From VAXT01 sp963728535 (GTDB lineage: Bacteria; Actinomycetota; Thermoleophilia; Gaiellales; Gaiellaceae): 64,000 bases of DNA. A program made the position numbers and the translations under genes. The notes under the pieces are model-generated. The model ran no database searches. It had not been told where the DNA came from and was given only the letters and a program-made list of their open reading frames with translations. Location: positions 2,418,001 to 2,482,000 of the forward strand of contig CAVSKK010000001.1 of NCBI GenBank assembly GCA_963728535.1, given 5' to 3'. Positions 8,005 to 17,492 of this stretch are shown one piece after another; position 1 is the first letter of the stretch; each line of letters starts with the position of its first letter.

Positions 8005-8996
8005 GCAAGCGGGCGCTGATCACCGGCATCACCGGCCAGGACGGCTCCTACCTGGCCGATCTTCTCCTCGAGAAGGGTTACGAGGTGTTCGGGATGGTCC
8101 GCCGCTCGTCGACCGAGAACTTCGAGCGGATCGACCATCTCACCGACCGGATCACGCTCGTCCAGGCCGATCTGCTCGATCCGACCTCTCTCGCCGAGGC
8201 GCTCGAGGAGTCGCGCCCCACCGAGGTCTACAACCTCGGTGCGCAGAGCTTCGTGCCCACGTCCTGGAAGCAGCCGGTCCTGACCGCCGAGTTCACCGCT
8301 GTCGGAGTCACTCGCCTGCTCGAGGCGGTCCGCCGCGTCGATCCCGGCATCCGTTTCTACCAGGCGTCGTCCTCGGAGATGTTCGGCAAGGTGCTTGAGG
8401 TCCCGCAGAACGAGCAGACGCCGTTCTACCCCCGCTCGCCGTACGGCGTGGCCAAGGTCTATGCGCACTTCATCACGGTCAACTACCGCGAGTCGTACGG
8501 GCTCTTCGCGGTTTCGGGGATCCTCTTCAACCACGAGTCGCCCCGGCGCGGGCTGGAGTTCGTGACGAGGAAGGTGAGCGACGGCGTCGCGCGCATCAAG
8601 CTCGGGCACGCGGACGAGCTGAGCCTCGGGAACCTCGACGCGAAGCGTGACTGGGGCTACGCCGGCGACTACGTCGAGGGCATGTGGATGATGCTCCAGC
8701 AGGACGAGCCCGAGGATTTCGTGCTCGCAACCGGAGAGGAGCACTCGGTGCGGGAGTTCGCAGAGGCGGCGTTCGGTCGCGTCGGGCTCGACCATGAGCA
8801 GTACGTGAGGACGGACCCGCAGTTCCTGCGGCCGGCCGAGGTCGATCATCTCGTCGGCGATGCCTCGAAGGCCCGTGCAAAGCTCGGCTGGGAGCGGCGC
8901 GTGTCATTCAACGAGCTCGTCGAGCTGATGGTCGATGCCGATCTGGAACGGGTCTCGCGGGAGGCGCCGGTGCGCGAGGGCGGCTTTGGCGAATGA
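8001..8996 (+). CDS. gmd: GDP-mannose 4,6-dehydratase
   Basis: A 331-residue enzyme converting GDP-D-mannose to GDP-4-keto-6-deoxy-D-mannose. GITGQDGSYLA at residues 9-19 is the NADP loop, SSSEMFG at 123-129 and YGVAK at 148-152 form the catalytic centre, and FNHESPRRG and KRDWGYAGDYVEGMW are family signatures. GTG 8001 overlaps the rmd stop, so the two genes are coupled and together should make GDP-D-rhamnose (or feed another deoxyhexose if a further enzyme acts). Confidence 0.95.
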   Translation: MSKRALITGITGQDGSYLADLLLEKGYEVFGMVRRSSTENFERIDHLTDRITLVQADLLDPTSLAEALEESRPTEVYNLGAQSFVPTSWKQPVLTAEFTAVGVTRLLEAVRRVDPGIRFYQASSSEMFGKVLEVPQNEQTPFYPRSPYGVAKVYAHFITVNYRESYGLFAVSGILFNHESPRRGLEFVTRKVSDGVARIKLGHADELSLGNLDAKRDWGYAGDYVEGMWMMLQQDEPEDFVLATGEEHSVREFAEAAFGRVGLDHEQYVRTDPQFLRPAEVDHLVGDASKARAKLGWERRVSFNELVELMVDADLERVSREAPVREGGFGE

Positions 8997-11229
8997 GTCT
9001 CCGCACGGGCGCTCCTCCGCCCGGGCGGTCTCATTCCCGGCTTTCACCGCCCGTCCGGCAACGCTGGCCTTGCTCGTGGTCGCAGGGCTCGTGTTGCTCG
9101 CGATCGCAATCCGCATCTGGCTGACCCGTCGGATCCCGGCTCCCTGGATCATGGGCGACGAGCTCCTCTACTCGTCGCTCGCGAAGAGCTTCTCCGAGGA
9201 CCACCACATGGTCTTCCGGCAAGTCGCGCACCCCTTCCTCAGCATCTACCCGGCGGTCGTCTCACCCGCCTGGCTCGCCGGGTCGATGGACAGCACGTAC
9301 TCGATCGTGAAGGCGATGAACGCGGTGTTGATGAGCCTCGTTGCGATCCCGGTGTACTTCTGGGCCCGCCGCCTCGTGTCTCCCGTATACGCCGTGCTGG
9401 CCGCCGCCCTCGTGCTCCTCATGCCGGCCTTCGTCTACGCCAACGAGGTGATGACCGAGAGCCTTGCCTTCCCGGTCATCATCGCCGCGCTGCTGACGAT
9501 CGCCCTCGCGCTCGAGCGCCCGACGATCCTTCGCCAAGCGCTGGCCGTTGCGGCGATCGTTGTCGCGAGCGCCACGCGACTCCAGGCGCTCGTGCTGTTC
9601 ATCGTCCTGCCGACGGCGATCGTGCTCAAGGTGCTGCTCGATGCGCGCGCGGAGCCCTCTCCGTCGCTTCGTCGCTTCCTGCCGCGAGCGGTTGTTCGCT
9701 ACGCCGTCACCTTTGCCCTCCTCGTCGGCGGGGTGCTCGCCTACGCGGGCTACAAGGCGGCTCGGGGCGGCTCGGTGCACGACCTGTTCGGCCAGTACAG
9801 CGGCGTCGAGCGATCGGGCTACATGTTCGAGCCTGTGGTGCGATGGGTTGCCCTCCACTTCGCCGAGCTCCAGTACTCGGTCGGCCTGATCCCGGCGAGC
9901 GCGTTCATCGTGCTCCTCGGAATGGCCTGGAAGCGCGGGGCATCGACCACGCCGGCCGAGCGCGCGTTCCTGGCCGTGGCGATGTCCGCAACGCTGTGGT
10001 TCGTCCTCGAGGTCGCCGCGTTCGCCTCGCGGTACTCGCAGCGCATCGAGGAGCGAAACATGTTCTACCTCGCGCCGCTCCTCTTCCTCGCACTCGCCGT
10101 ATGGCTCGACCGGGGAATGCCGAGGCCGACTGGGTTGACCGCGGCCGCGGTAGTCATTCCCGCCGGCATGCTCGTCCTCATTCCATTCGAGGGGCTGCTG
10201 AACGTGTCGATCATGAGCGACACGTTCGCCTTCGTTCCGCTCTTTCGCGTGTCGAACGTGTTCGACGGTGGGACGACCGACATGCGAATCCTGCTTGGCC
10301 TGGGGGCGGTCGCGGTCGGGATCGTCTTCGCCTGGCTGCCGCGGCACCTGGCCAGGTTCGCCATTCCGCTGGGGATGGCCGCGTTCCTGGCGCTCAGCAC
10401 CTACTCGCTGCTCGGTTCGCTCCGGGTCCAATCCCTCGGGGCGCTCTACTCGCAGGGCGTGGCGGCGAAGGACGTGAGCTGGGTCGACGATCGTGTCGGG
10501 ACCGACGCGCACGTGGTCTTCGTCAACAACATCTCACTCGCCGAAAACCCGCACACGCTCTGGCAGACCGAGTTTTGGAACCGCAGCATCGAGTCGGTCG
10601 TGAACCTGGTCGTGCCGCCCCACATCATGCTCGGGCGCGAGGGCGCGGTCGACCCCCAGACCGGGCAGATCGTTACCAGCGACCCGTATGCGGCAGGGTC
10701 GGTCCGGAGCGCCCCGTACGCGGTGGCTCCCACCTCGCTCGAGCTCGCTGGGAAGGTGATCGCAAAGCCCGGCCTCTTCCTCGCCCTCTACCGCGTGGAT
10801 CACCCGCTGCGCCTGGCGCGGAAAGTGAGCGGCCTGTACAGCGACGGCTGGACCGCCGGAGACATGGCACTTTCCCAGTACGCGACTCCGGGGCAGCGCA
10901 GCGGCCGCCTCGTCGTGCGCCTGCTGCGCCCGACGCTCGTGCGCCGCGGCCTGGTCGGCCCTGCGCGAGCGACGCTCGAGCTCGGGCGGCTGCGGGTCGG
11001 GGACGGGGGTGCGATCGAGTTCGGAGGCCGCACCGTGAAGCGTTCGATCCCCCTGGTCGAGAACCGGCCCGTTGTGGTTCGCCTGCCGGCGCCGAAGCCG
11101 CCGTTTCTCTTCCGGGTGCATGTCACGCCCACCTTCAGCCCGGTCGACATCGGGCTCGGCGACACCCGAGAGCTGGGCGTCCAGCTCTCCTCCCGCTTCG
11201 TTCCGAAGGGCGCGGGCGCCGCTCGATGA
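8986..11229 (+). CDS. multi-pass membrane GT-C type glycosyltransferase
   Basis: A large membrane protein of about 747 residues. The start is probably TTG 8986, overlapping the gmd stop; longer readings begin inside gmd. After the first helix the luminal loop has the acidic motif GDELLYSSLAKSF typical of GT-C enzymes that use polyprenyl-phosphate sugars. About ten or more hydrophobic segments follow, then a soluble beta-rich region of roughly 230 residues that should face outside. It likely uses a lipid-linked sugar made by the DPM1-like enzymes upstream. Confidence 0.72.
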   Translation: MANESPHGRSSARAVSFPAFTARPATLALLVVAGLVLLAIAIRIWLTRRIPAPWIMGDELLYSSLAKSFSEDHHMVFRQVAHPFLSIYPAVVSPAWLAGSMDSTYSIVKAMNAVLMSLVAIPVYFWARRLVSPVYAVLAAALVLLMPAFVYANEVMTESLAFPVIIAALLTIALALERPTILRQALAVAAIVVASATRLQALVLFIVLPTAIVLKVLLDARAEPSPSLRRFLPRAVVRYAVTFALLVGGVLAYAGYKAARGGSVHDLFGQYSGVERSGYMFEPVVRWVALHFAELQYSVGLIPASAFIVLLGMAWKRGASTTPAERAFLAVAMSATLWFVLEVAAFASRYSQRIEERNMFYLAPLLFLALAVWLDRGMPRPTGLTAAAVVIPAGMLVLIPFEGLLNVSIMSDTFAFVPLFRVSNVFDGGTTDMRILLGLGAVAVGIVFAWLPRHLARFAIPLGMAAFLALSTYSLLGSLRVQSLGALYSQGVAAKDVSWVDDRVGTDAHVVFVNNISLAENPHTLWQTEFWNRSIESVVNLVVPPHIMLGREGAVDPQTGQIVTSDPYAAGSVRSAPYAVAPTSLELAGKVIAKPGLFLALYRVDHPLRLARKVSGLYSDGWTAGDMALSQYATPGQRSGRLVVRLLRPTLVRRGLVGPARATLELGRLRVGDGGAIEFGGRTVKRSIPLVENRPVVVRLPAPKPPFLFRVHVTPTFSPVDIGLGDTRELGVQLSSRFVPKGAGAAR

Positions 11230-12203
11230 GCGACGCGCGCCGGTTGCTGGGCCAAGCCAGAAGGCGGGTCGGCCGCGCTCTCGCGCCGGGCACGGACGAG
11301 CGCAGCGTAACGGCCGAGCACTGGGGCGAGGCAGCGCGCACGAAGGTCGAAGGCGACGAGTGGCAGGGCCTCTACTGGCAATCGCATGCTCTGACCCAGA
11401 GACACATCAACAGGGCGATCACCGGAGGCGCCGACGAGAACTGGCTCGATTTCACGAAGCGCCGCTTCTTCCCGCGGAGCACGCGCCTTGCCCTCAGCCT
11501 CGGATGCGGGTACGGGGTCCTCGAGCGGCACGCGATTGCGGTCGACATCGCCGAACGGTTCGAGGCCTTCGACATATCGCCGGAAGCGGTCGACGTCGCA
11601 CAACGGGAGGCCGAAACGGTGGGGTTCGGCGATCGGATCGCGTACGAGTCCCGGGACCTCAACCTCATCGAGCTCGAACCGGATACCTACGACGCCGTCT
11701 TTGCGGCCCAGACCCTGCATCACATCGAGGCTCTCGAGCACCTGCTCGATCAGGTTCGAGCCTCGCTGACCCGAGACGGGGTGTTCGTGGTCAACGAGTA
11801 CGTCGGCCCGGTTCGCTTTCAGTTCCCGGACGAACGGCTGCCGCTCATGAACCGGCTTCTGCTCGCGCTGCCGGAGACGCACCGGCGCAGTCTCCGAACC
11901 GGAGGCCTCAAGGACGAGGTGGTTCGTCCGAGGGAGAAGGAGGTTCGGCGAGTCGATCCCTCCGAATCGATTCGCTCGGACGAGATCGTCGGCCTGGTCG
12001 AGGAGCGGTTCGAGATCGTCTACCGGGCCGACTTCGGCGGGACGCTGCTCCAGTTCGTGCTGGCCGACATCGTGGGCAACTTCGATCCCGCCGACCCGGA
12101 CGACGTGGCGATGATCGACCTCGTCTGCCTCTACGAACAGACGCTGATCGACGAGGGAGTTCTGCCGAGCGACTTCACGTACATCGTCGCGAAAGCGCGC
12201 TAG
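11226..12203 (+). CDS. class I SAM-dependent methyltransferase
   Basis: A 325-residue protein whose ATG 11226 overlaps the upstream stop. LALSLGCGYGVLER is the SAM loop, FEAFDISPEAV the acidic strand, and VFAAQTLHHIEAL the post-motif. The C-terminal region includes FVVNEYVGPVRFQFP, common in methyltransferases of polysaccharide loci. It meets the next gene tail to tail, sharing bases 12200-12203. Confidence 0.82.
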   Translation: MSDARRLLGQARRRVGRALAPGTDERSVTAEHWGEAARTKVEGDEWQGLYWQSHALTQRHINRAITGGADENWLDFTKRRFFPRSTRLALSLGCGYGVLERHAIAVDIAERFEAFDISPEAVDVAQREAETVGFGDRIAYESRDLNLIELEPDTYDAVFAAQTLHHIEALEHLLDQVRASLTRDGVFVVNEYVGPVRFQFPDERLPLMNRLLLALPETHRRSLRTGGLKDEVVRPREKEVRRVDPSESIRSDEIVGLVEERFEIVYRADFGGTLLQFVLADIVGNFDPADPDDVAMIDLVCLYEQTLIDEGVLPSDFTYIVAKAR

Positions 12204-13048
12204 CCCTCGTCGGAGGGCTCGTTCAGCTGGCGCCAGAGCGCCGGGTCGAGCCGCACTTGTTCCGGGTACACGGCTTCGCCGGGCTTGCCGTAGCGCGGGA
12301 AGACGAGCTTCTCGTAGACGACCTTGCCGAGCTGCCGATCCGGATCGGCGACGATGATCTCCGCCGAGGGGCGGGCCACGATCTTCAGGCCGGCGCTGCG
12401 GACGAGTGGCGGCAGCGCTTGCGGGTTCGGGATCCACCAGTTCGTCGGATCGTTCTTGTACCGGTGCTCGACGAACGCAAGCCGAGGGTAGCTCGGGTCG
12501 TCGAGGGCGCCTTCCGCTTCCGGTAGCTCCGGCAGTTCCTCGGCCGCGGCCCCAAGGCTGTGCGACTGGAGCACGAAGCGCTCCTTCGTCATCTCGGCGA
12601 GCCGGTCGAGCACGAGCCCCGGGTACTTGAGGTGGTAGAAGAGGCCGAGGAAGAGGACGAAGTCGAAGCGGTCTTCCGTCGTCAGGCAGTACGTGTGGAC
12701 GTCCGCGTTCACGATTTCGAGCTCCACGCCGAACTGGCTCGCGGCGAACCGCGCCTGGTCGGTGAACTCCTCGAACGGCTCGACGAGGACCACCCTCTTG
12801 GCGCCACGGAGCATCATCTGGATCGCGAAGAACCCGGAGTTGCCCCCGACGTCGAGCGCCGTCTTGCCGCTCAGATCGGCTGGGAGGTAGCCCTCGAACG
12901 CGTCCCAGCGCTCACGTGGGTCATAGGCGGGTGGGGTCCCGTCCCCGGTCCAGACGCCATTCGGCAGCTCGAAGTGCTGGTACCACCAACCCAGTGAGCG
13001 CATCTCGCGCTCGACCTCCTCGCGGGACTCTGGCGCCCGGGGGCTCAA
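12200..13048 (-). CDS. DUF1698/CmoB-like SAM-dependent methyltransferase
   Basis: A 282-residue protein. WWYQHFELPNGVWTG and the TALDVGGNSGFFAIQM SAM loop, then FYHLKYPGLVLDRLAEM, match a family related to CmoB/DUF1698 proteins that is found in glycan loci. Start is TTG 13048, four bases after the upstream stop at 13053. The role is probably methylation of a sugar or of its precursor; no direct substrate evidence exists in the sequence. Confidence 0.78.
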   Translation of the reverse strand: MSPRAPESREEVEREMRSLGWWYQHFELPNGVWTGDGTPPAYDPRERWDAFEGYLPADLSGKTALDVGGNSGFFAIQMMLRGAKRVVLVEPFEEFTDQARFAASQFGVELEIVNADVHTYCLTTEDRFDFVLFLGLFYHLKYPGLVLDRLAEMTKERFVLQSHSLGAAAEELPELPEAEGALDDPSYPRLAFVEHRYKNDPTNWWIPNPQALPPLVRSAGLKIVARPSAEIIVADPDRQLGKVVYEKLVFPRYGKPGEAVYPEQVRLDPALWRQLNEPSDEG

Positions 13049-13052
13049 GACT

Positions 13053-13679
13053 TCACACCCGCTTCCGGAGGTAGCCGCGCGGGTTGTACGTGAAGAAGAA
13101 CTTCTCGCGCGCGGCGTCGATTTCGAAGTCCTCGCTTTCGGCCAGGAACTCCTCGAGCGCCTCCATTGGGCCGGGACCGTGTTCCGGCAGCACCGGATGG
13201 CCGTTGACGTTCGTGTCCTCGACGATCAGGTACGAGCCGGGCGAGACCCACGGTCCGTAGGTTCGGAGCTCGTCGAGGACGTGGTCGCGTGAGTGGTCTG
13301 AGTCGAGGATGACGAGCACGCGTTCGTGCATCGCAACGTGCCTCTCGACCTCCGCGACCACATCGCCCGCGATCGAGGAGCCCGTGAGGTAGGTGATCCG
13401 ATAGTGCTTCGGCCGGCCCTCGATCGGCGAGATGTCGACGGTGACGAGCTCACCGCGGCCCAGGAGCTCACAGACGGAGGCCAGGTAGAGCGCGCTGCCG
13501 CCGTGGGCCGTCCCGGTCTCGAGGATCAGGTCGGGCTTCGTCTCCTGGAGGATCTCCTGGTAGATCCAGAGGTCGAGCGGGCACTTCTGCGCTCGCGTGC
13601 CGAGCCAGTAGGTGTCCTTCCACACGGCGGAGTCGTAGTAGAGGCGGTGAAACGCGTCGGTGACGCCAGGCTCAGCCAC
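13053..13679 (-). CDS. CmcI-like (cephalosporin hydroxylase family) protein
   Basis: About 208 residues from GTG 13679, which overlaps the upstream stop by 8 nt; longer readings enter the upstream gene. LILETGTAHGGSALYL is a SAM-type loop and ILDSDHSRDHVLDEL and YLIVEDTNVNG are hallmarks of the CmcI family. Despite the family name, members in glycan clusters are usually viewed as methyltransferases. It sits in a run of minus-strand glycan genes. Confidence 0.82.
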   Translation of the reverse strand: MAEPGVTDAFHRLYYDSAVWKDTYWLGTRAQKCPLDLWIYQEILQETKPDLILETGTAHGGSALYLASVCELLGRGELVTVDISPIEGRPKHYRITYLTGSSIAGDVVAEVERHVAMHERVLVILDSDHSRDHVLDELRTYGPWVSPGSYLIVEDTNVNGHPVLPEHGPGPMEALEEFLAESEDFEIDAAREKFFFTYNPRGYLRKRV

Positions 13680-15681
13680 GAGCCGCGGCGAGCTCGAGCG
13701 GGGCTCCGTCGAACACACCCGGAGGCGGAAGCATCCCGAGATGGCTCATGGCCTCGGCCAGCGTCCGCCTGAACGTCCCGCGGTCGAAACTGTTCCGAGC
13801 GATGTCGAGCAGGCCGCGCTGCGCTCGCCGCCACAGGTCCTCGTCCGTGTACAGCGCGTGCGTGAGCTCGGCCACCCGAAGCGGCTGCTCCGCGACGAGC
13901 TGGGCGCGCAGGCCGGCGAGCGGGAGCCCCTCCGCGCCGACCGCCGTCGTCACGAAGGGCAGGCCGGCGGCGATCGTGTCCAGAAGCTTGAGCTTGATCC
14001 CGGCGCCGTAGCGCATCGGGCTGACATGAACGCGTGTGCGGGCGAGCCACTCGGCAGGGTCTTCGACAAAGCCCACGACGTTGACGCGTTCGCCGTGGAG
14101 AGCCTCGACCGCCGGCGTGGGGTCCGCGCCGACGACGTGCAGAGTGAGGTCGGGCTCGCGCTCCCAGAGAATCGGCATCACCTCGTGGACGAGCTGGAGC
14201 AGCGCGTCCTCGTTCGGCGATCCCGCTCCGGCAAGGAAGCCGCCGAAGAAGAGCAGGTCCTGCCGCTCTGCAAACCCGGCCGGCTTCGCGGCCGTCTCGA
14301 CCCAGTTGGGGAGGACGAAGGTCGGCGTCTCGGGAGCGACCTGGCCGACGAACTCGGCCTCCTCGGCGGAGACGGCGAACACGACTGAGGATTCCTGGAG
14401 GGCACCCAGCTCGACCTGGCGCGAGGCGATCGCATCGGCGCTGACCCGTGAGCTCTCCTCCGGGTCGCCCAGGAACCCGACCATCCGCTCGAGTCGACGG
14501 AAGGCGAGCGCCTCCGTGTCGAACGCGCGCAGGGCCTGGGGTTGGGTGCTCCGCAGCATCTGGTCGAAGCGTGCGATGTTCGTGCCGCGGCTGACGATCG
14601 CCGAGGAGTAGTGAAACGTCCGGCTCTCGAACCACTTGCCCCATTCGACCGGGGGCGCGACGACCTCGATCCCGCGCGCGAGCAGCGGCTCTGCGTAGCG
14701 CTCCACCTCCCGGTCGTCGGCGGCCGCCAGCGTGATCCGCGCGTCGGGCCAGAGCTCGACCAGCTCATACAGCATCTTCGCCATTCGCGGGTCACCCGAG
14801 CCGCGGTCGTGGTGGGGGACCCGATCGTCGATGACGAGGACCCGGTCGGCGATCTCCGAGTCGCGGGCAGCGACGAGCCTCGACGGATACGTCGGTAGCT
14901 CGATCAGGTTCGGGCGTCGCGCGAGCCGCTCGCTCCAGCGCTCGTAGAAGATTTCCCGGTTCGCCTCCATCTGCCGACGGGCCTGCAGTGAGCCGCTCGA
15001 CCCGTGCAACTCGTGGACGACGCGGGACCGCGGCTCGTAAACCGTCGCGAGGCCGCGCTCCTTGAGCTTGAAGGCGAGATCCACGTCCTCGAAGTAGCCG
15101 AGGCCGTAGGCCGGATCGAAGCCTCCTTCCCCGGAGAACGTCTCACGCGCGATCAGGAGGCAGGCGGCGGACCCGTAGTCGACCTCGCGTCGGAACCGGT
15201 GCTCGAATGCGCCTGCGTCGGCGCCGGAGCCGAGCGCCTGGGTCCAGCCGACCGAGTCCACGACCGAGCCCGCTTCCTGGATCGTCCCGTCCGGGTTGAG
15301 CAGCATCGGGACGACGGCGCCGACCGTGGGAGCGCTCTCCAAGGTCTCGACGAGCGGATCGAGCCAGCCTGGTTGGACGAGCGCGTCCGGGTTCAAGAAG
15401 CAGAGATAGCGTCCGCGCGCCTGGCCCGCGCCCTGGTTCGAGCCGGGCCCGAACCCGGTGTTCGCCTCGCTCAGGATCAGGGTTGCCCCTTCGACCTCCT
15501 CGCTCAGCTTCGCGGGCGTCTCGTCCGGCGAGGCGCTGTCGAACACGATCAGCTCGTAGACCGGTTCGGTGTTCTCGAGGAGCGCCTCGAGGGAGCGGCG
15601 CGCGAGCGGCCAGTTGCCATACGTGACCACAATCACGGAGACGAGAGGCTCGTCCACCGTCGGGAAGGTCAGCGGGGTCAT
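13672..15681 (-). CDS. two-domain glycosyltransferase (GT2 plus GT4)
   Basis: A 669-residue fusion. Residues about 10-260 are a GT2 domain: VSVIVVTYGNWPLARRS, VFDSASPDET, NTGFGPGSNQGAG, LNPDALVQPGW and GLGYFEDVDLAFKL. Residues about 300-669 are a GT-B/GT4 domain: LLFFGGFLAGAGSPNEDAL, VNVVGFVEDPAEWL and SPMRYGAGIKLKLLDTIAAG. One polypeptide can therefore add two successive sugars. The ATG at 15681 overlaps the upstream methyltransferase stop (ATGA); readings extending to 16062 lie out of frame inside that gene. Confidence 0.87.
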   Translation of the reverse strand: MTPLTFPTVDEPLVSVIVVTYGNWPLARRSLEALLENTEPVYELIVFDSASPDETPAKLSEEVEGATLILSEANTGFGPGSNQGAGQARGRYLCFLNPDALVQPGWLDPLVETLESAPTVGAVVPMLLNPDGTIQEAGSVVDSVGWTQALGSGADAGAFEHRFRREVDYGSAACLLIARETFSGEGGFDPAYGLGYFEDVDLAFKLKERGLATVYEPRSRVVHELHGSSGSLQARRQMEANREIFYERWSERLARRPNLIELPTYPSRLVAARDSEIADRVLVIDDRVPHHDRGSGDPRMAKMLYELVELWPDARITLAAADDREVERYAEPLLARGIEVVAPPVEWGKWFESRTFHYSSAIVSRGTNIARFDQMLRSTQPQALRAFDTEALAFRRLERMVGFLGDPEESSRVSADAIASRQVELGALQESSVVFAVSAEEAEFVGQVAPETPTFVLPNWVETAAKPAGFAERQDLLFFGGFLAGAGSPNEDALLQLVHEVMPILWEREPDLTLHVVGADPTPAVEALHGERVNVVGFVEDPAEWLARTRVHVSPMRYGAGIKLKLLDTIAAGLPFVTTAVGAEGLPLAGLRAQLVAEQPLRVAELTHALYTDEDLWRRAQRGLLDIARNSFDRGTFRRTLAEAMSHLGMLPPPGVFDGAPLELAAARG

Positions 15682-16718
15682 CGTCCGCGCAGGCGGCCGA
15701 GCGCGCGAATCCCAACGCGCAGGGGCGCCGTCAAGCGCCACGAGCGGGAGCCGTAGACGACCGCGTGCACGTGGGCCAGCCCTTCGGCGAACGCGACGCG
15801 CTCGTTCACGAGCCGCTGGCCCTGGACGGCGTGCGCGCGCCGCACCGCCTCGGTCTCGGCGCGGAGGCTCGCGACCTCTTCGCGCAGGGGACGCAGCTCG
15901 CCGAGCTCCTGCCGGGCGGCCGCGAGCTGGGCGGAGGCATCTTTGTGCGGACGGAGCTCCTCGAGCTCGCTCCGCATCGCCTTCAGCTGGTTCGCCGTGT
16001 CGGAGACGAGCGCCCGGAGCACGAACTGGTAGGTCGTCGTCTCGGGATCGGATGCGAGCCACTCGCGCACCGCATCGGGGACGTTCGGGACGCTGATCTC
16101 GGTCTCTCCGAGGTCGAGTCTCTGCCTCGTCCAGTGCGTGACCACGTAGCCGGTCTCCTCGAAGAGATCCTGAATCGAGGCGCGGGTGAAGAAGCGCAGG
16201 TGCGTTTCGTCGAGCAGCCCCCAGTCGCGGTACCGGAACTCGCCGCCCAGGAGTGCGAGGCGGACGCTTCCGTGCGCGACGTTCGGGATCGAGGCGATGA
16301 CGGAGCCGTTCTCGGCGACGAATGGGCGGACTCGGCGGAGGACGTCGCCGGGTCTTTTCAGGTGTTCGAGCACGTCGGCGAAGAGCACGACGTCGAACTC
16401 CTCGCCGGCGAGCTCGGCGGCGTAGTCGATCTTCTCCGCGTCGCCGACGATCACGCGCTCGGTGTGCTGCTCGGCAAGCGCTGCGGCCTCGGGAGAGATC
16501 TCGACTCCGGTCACCGTGCAGCCGAGCTCGTTCTTGAGCACTTCGGACATGTACCCGGTTGCGCAGCCGAATTCGAGCACGCGGGTCGCAGGCGGGACGA
16601 GCGAGACGATCTTCCTGTGCGTCGAGCCCGGATCTGCCTGGAACTCGGTGTACCTGAACGCATGTGCGGGCGGCGTCATGCCGCCTGTCGTGACTGCGCT
16701 ACGGGGGTCGTCTTCCAT
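15678..16718 (-). CDS. SAM-dependent methyltransferase with C-terminal coiled coil
   Basis: A 346-residue protein. Residues about 45-150 carry the methyltransferase core (RVLEFGCATGYMSEVL, VVLFADVLEHLKRPGDVL, IPNVAHGSVR). Residues about 235-305 are Glu/Arg/Leu-rich and predicted to form a coiled coil, followed by YGSRSWRLTAPLR, a motif seen at the ends of glycan-chain modifying enzymes. Coiled-coil methyltransferases such as WbdD terminate or measure O-antigen chains exported by Wzm/Wzt; a similar role is possible here because such an exporter is encoded nearby. Confidence 0.8.
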   Translation of the reverse strand: MEDDPRSAVTTGGMTPPAHAFRYTEFQADPGSTHRKIVSLVPPATRVLEFGCATGYMSEVLKNELGCTVTGVEISPEAAALAEQHTERVIVGDAEKIDYAAELAGEEFDVVLFADVLEHLKRPGDVLRRVRPFVAENGSVIASIPNVAHGSVRLALLGGEFRYRDWGLLDETHLRFFTRASIQDLFEETGYVVTHWTRQRLDLGETEISVPNVPDAVREWLASDPETTTYQFVLRALVSDTANQLKAMRSELEELRPHKDASAQLAAARQELGELRPLREEVASLRAETEAVRRAHAVQGQRLVNERVAFAEGLAHVHAVVYGSRSWRLTAPLRVGIRALGRLRGR

Positions 16719-16739
16719 GGTTGGGTCGGAGGTTAGCGA

Positions 16740-17492
16740 CTAGATGTTGCGTAATCGTTCGGGGTGCTTGCGCACAAACCTCGCAATCGAGCGCCAGTGC
16801 CAGAGGGTTTGTCTGGTGAGAAAGCGCCGGTCGGTGACGGCGGCGTGGGCATGGCGGACGGCGGCCTGCGGCACGAACCAGCGCTCCCAGCCAGCCTGCT
16901 TGGCCCGGTAGCAGAGGTCGATGTCCTCACCGTAGAGGCGGAAGCCCTCGTCGAAGCCGCCGAGCTCGTCGAGCATCTCCCGGCGCAGGAGAAGAAAGGC
17001 GCCGAGCATCCAGTCGGACTCCGTCGGTTCGACGGGCCGCTCGAGGAGCAGATAGTGGCCGAGCTGCCGTTGCTGCGGCTTGAAGACGCGACGAAGCGGC
17101 GTCCGGCGCACGATCGTTCCCGAAACGGTGGGGAACCTTCTGCGGGAGGGCTGAAAGGTGCCGTCGGAGTTGAGCAGGAGGGGCCCGGCGATGCCGCAGC
17201 GGGGGTGTCCCTCTGCGAAGTCGCGAAGGAAGGCGACGGCTCCGGGGCTCGCCTCGGTGTCCGCGTTTGCGATGACGACGAATGGGGCGGTCGTCTCGGC
17301 GATGCCGCGGTTCGCGTTGGCGGCGAACCCTCGCGCCTCGTCGTTGACGATCAGGCGGGCATCGACCGCGGGTGCCGGCGGGTTCGAGACGACCAGGAGG
17401 TCGTCCACCTGGGGGCCGAGCGCGGCGAGGCAACGGTCCAGCTCCTCGTGCGGGCCGTGCGTCACGACCACACCGGCGACGGCGCCGGTCAC
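16740..17492 (-). CDS. family 2 glycosyltransferase
   Basis: A 250-residue GT2 enzyme starting at GTG 17492, overlapping the upstream stop. AGVVVTHGPHEELDRC, ARGFAANANRGIAET and IANADTEASPGAV (DXD-like NAD-T site) define the donor domain; MLGAFLLLRREMLDE and GGFDEGFRLYGEDIDLCYR match rhamnosyl/galactofuranosyl-type GT2 proteins. Cytoplasmic step in chain assembly. Confidence 0.85.
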   Translation of the reverse strand: MTGAVAGVVVTHGPHEELDRCLAALGPQVDDLLVVSNPPAPAVDARLIVNDEARGFAANANRGIAETTAPFVVIANADTEASPGAVAFLRDFAEGHPRCGIAGPLLLNSDGTFQPSRRRFPTVSGTIVRRTPLRRVFKPQQRQLGHYLLLERPVEPTESDWMLGAFLLLRREMLDELGGFDEGFRLYGEDIDLCYRAKQAGWERWFVPQAAVRHAHAAVTDRRFLTRQTLWHWRSIARFVRKHPERLRNI

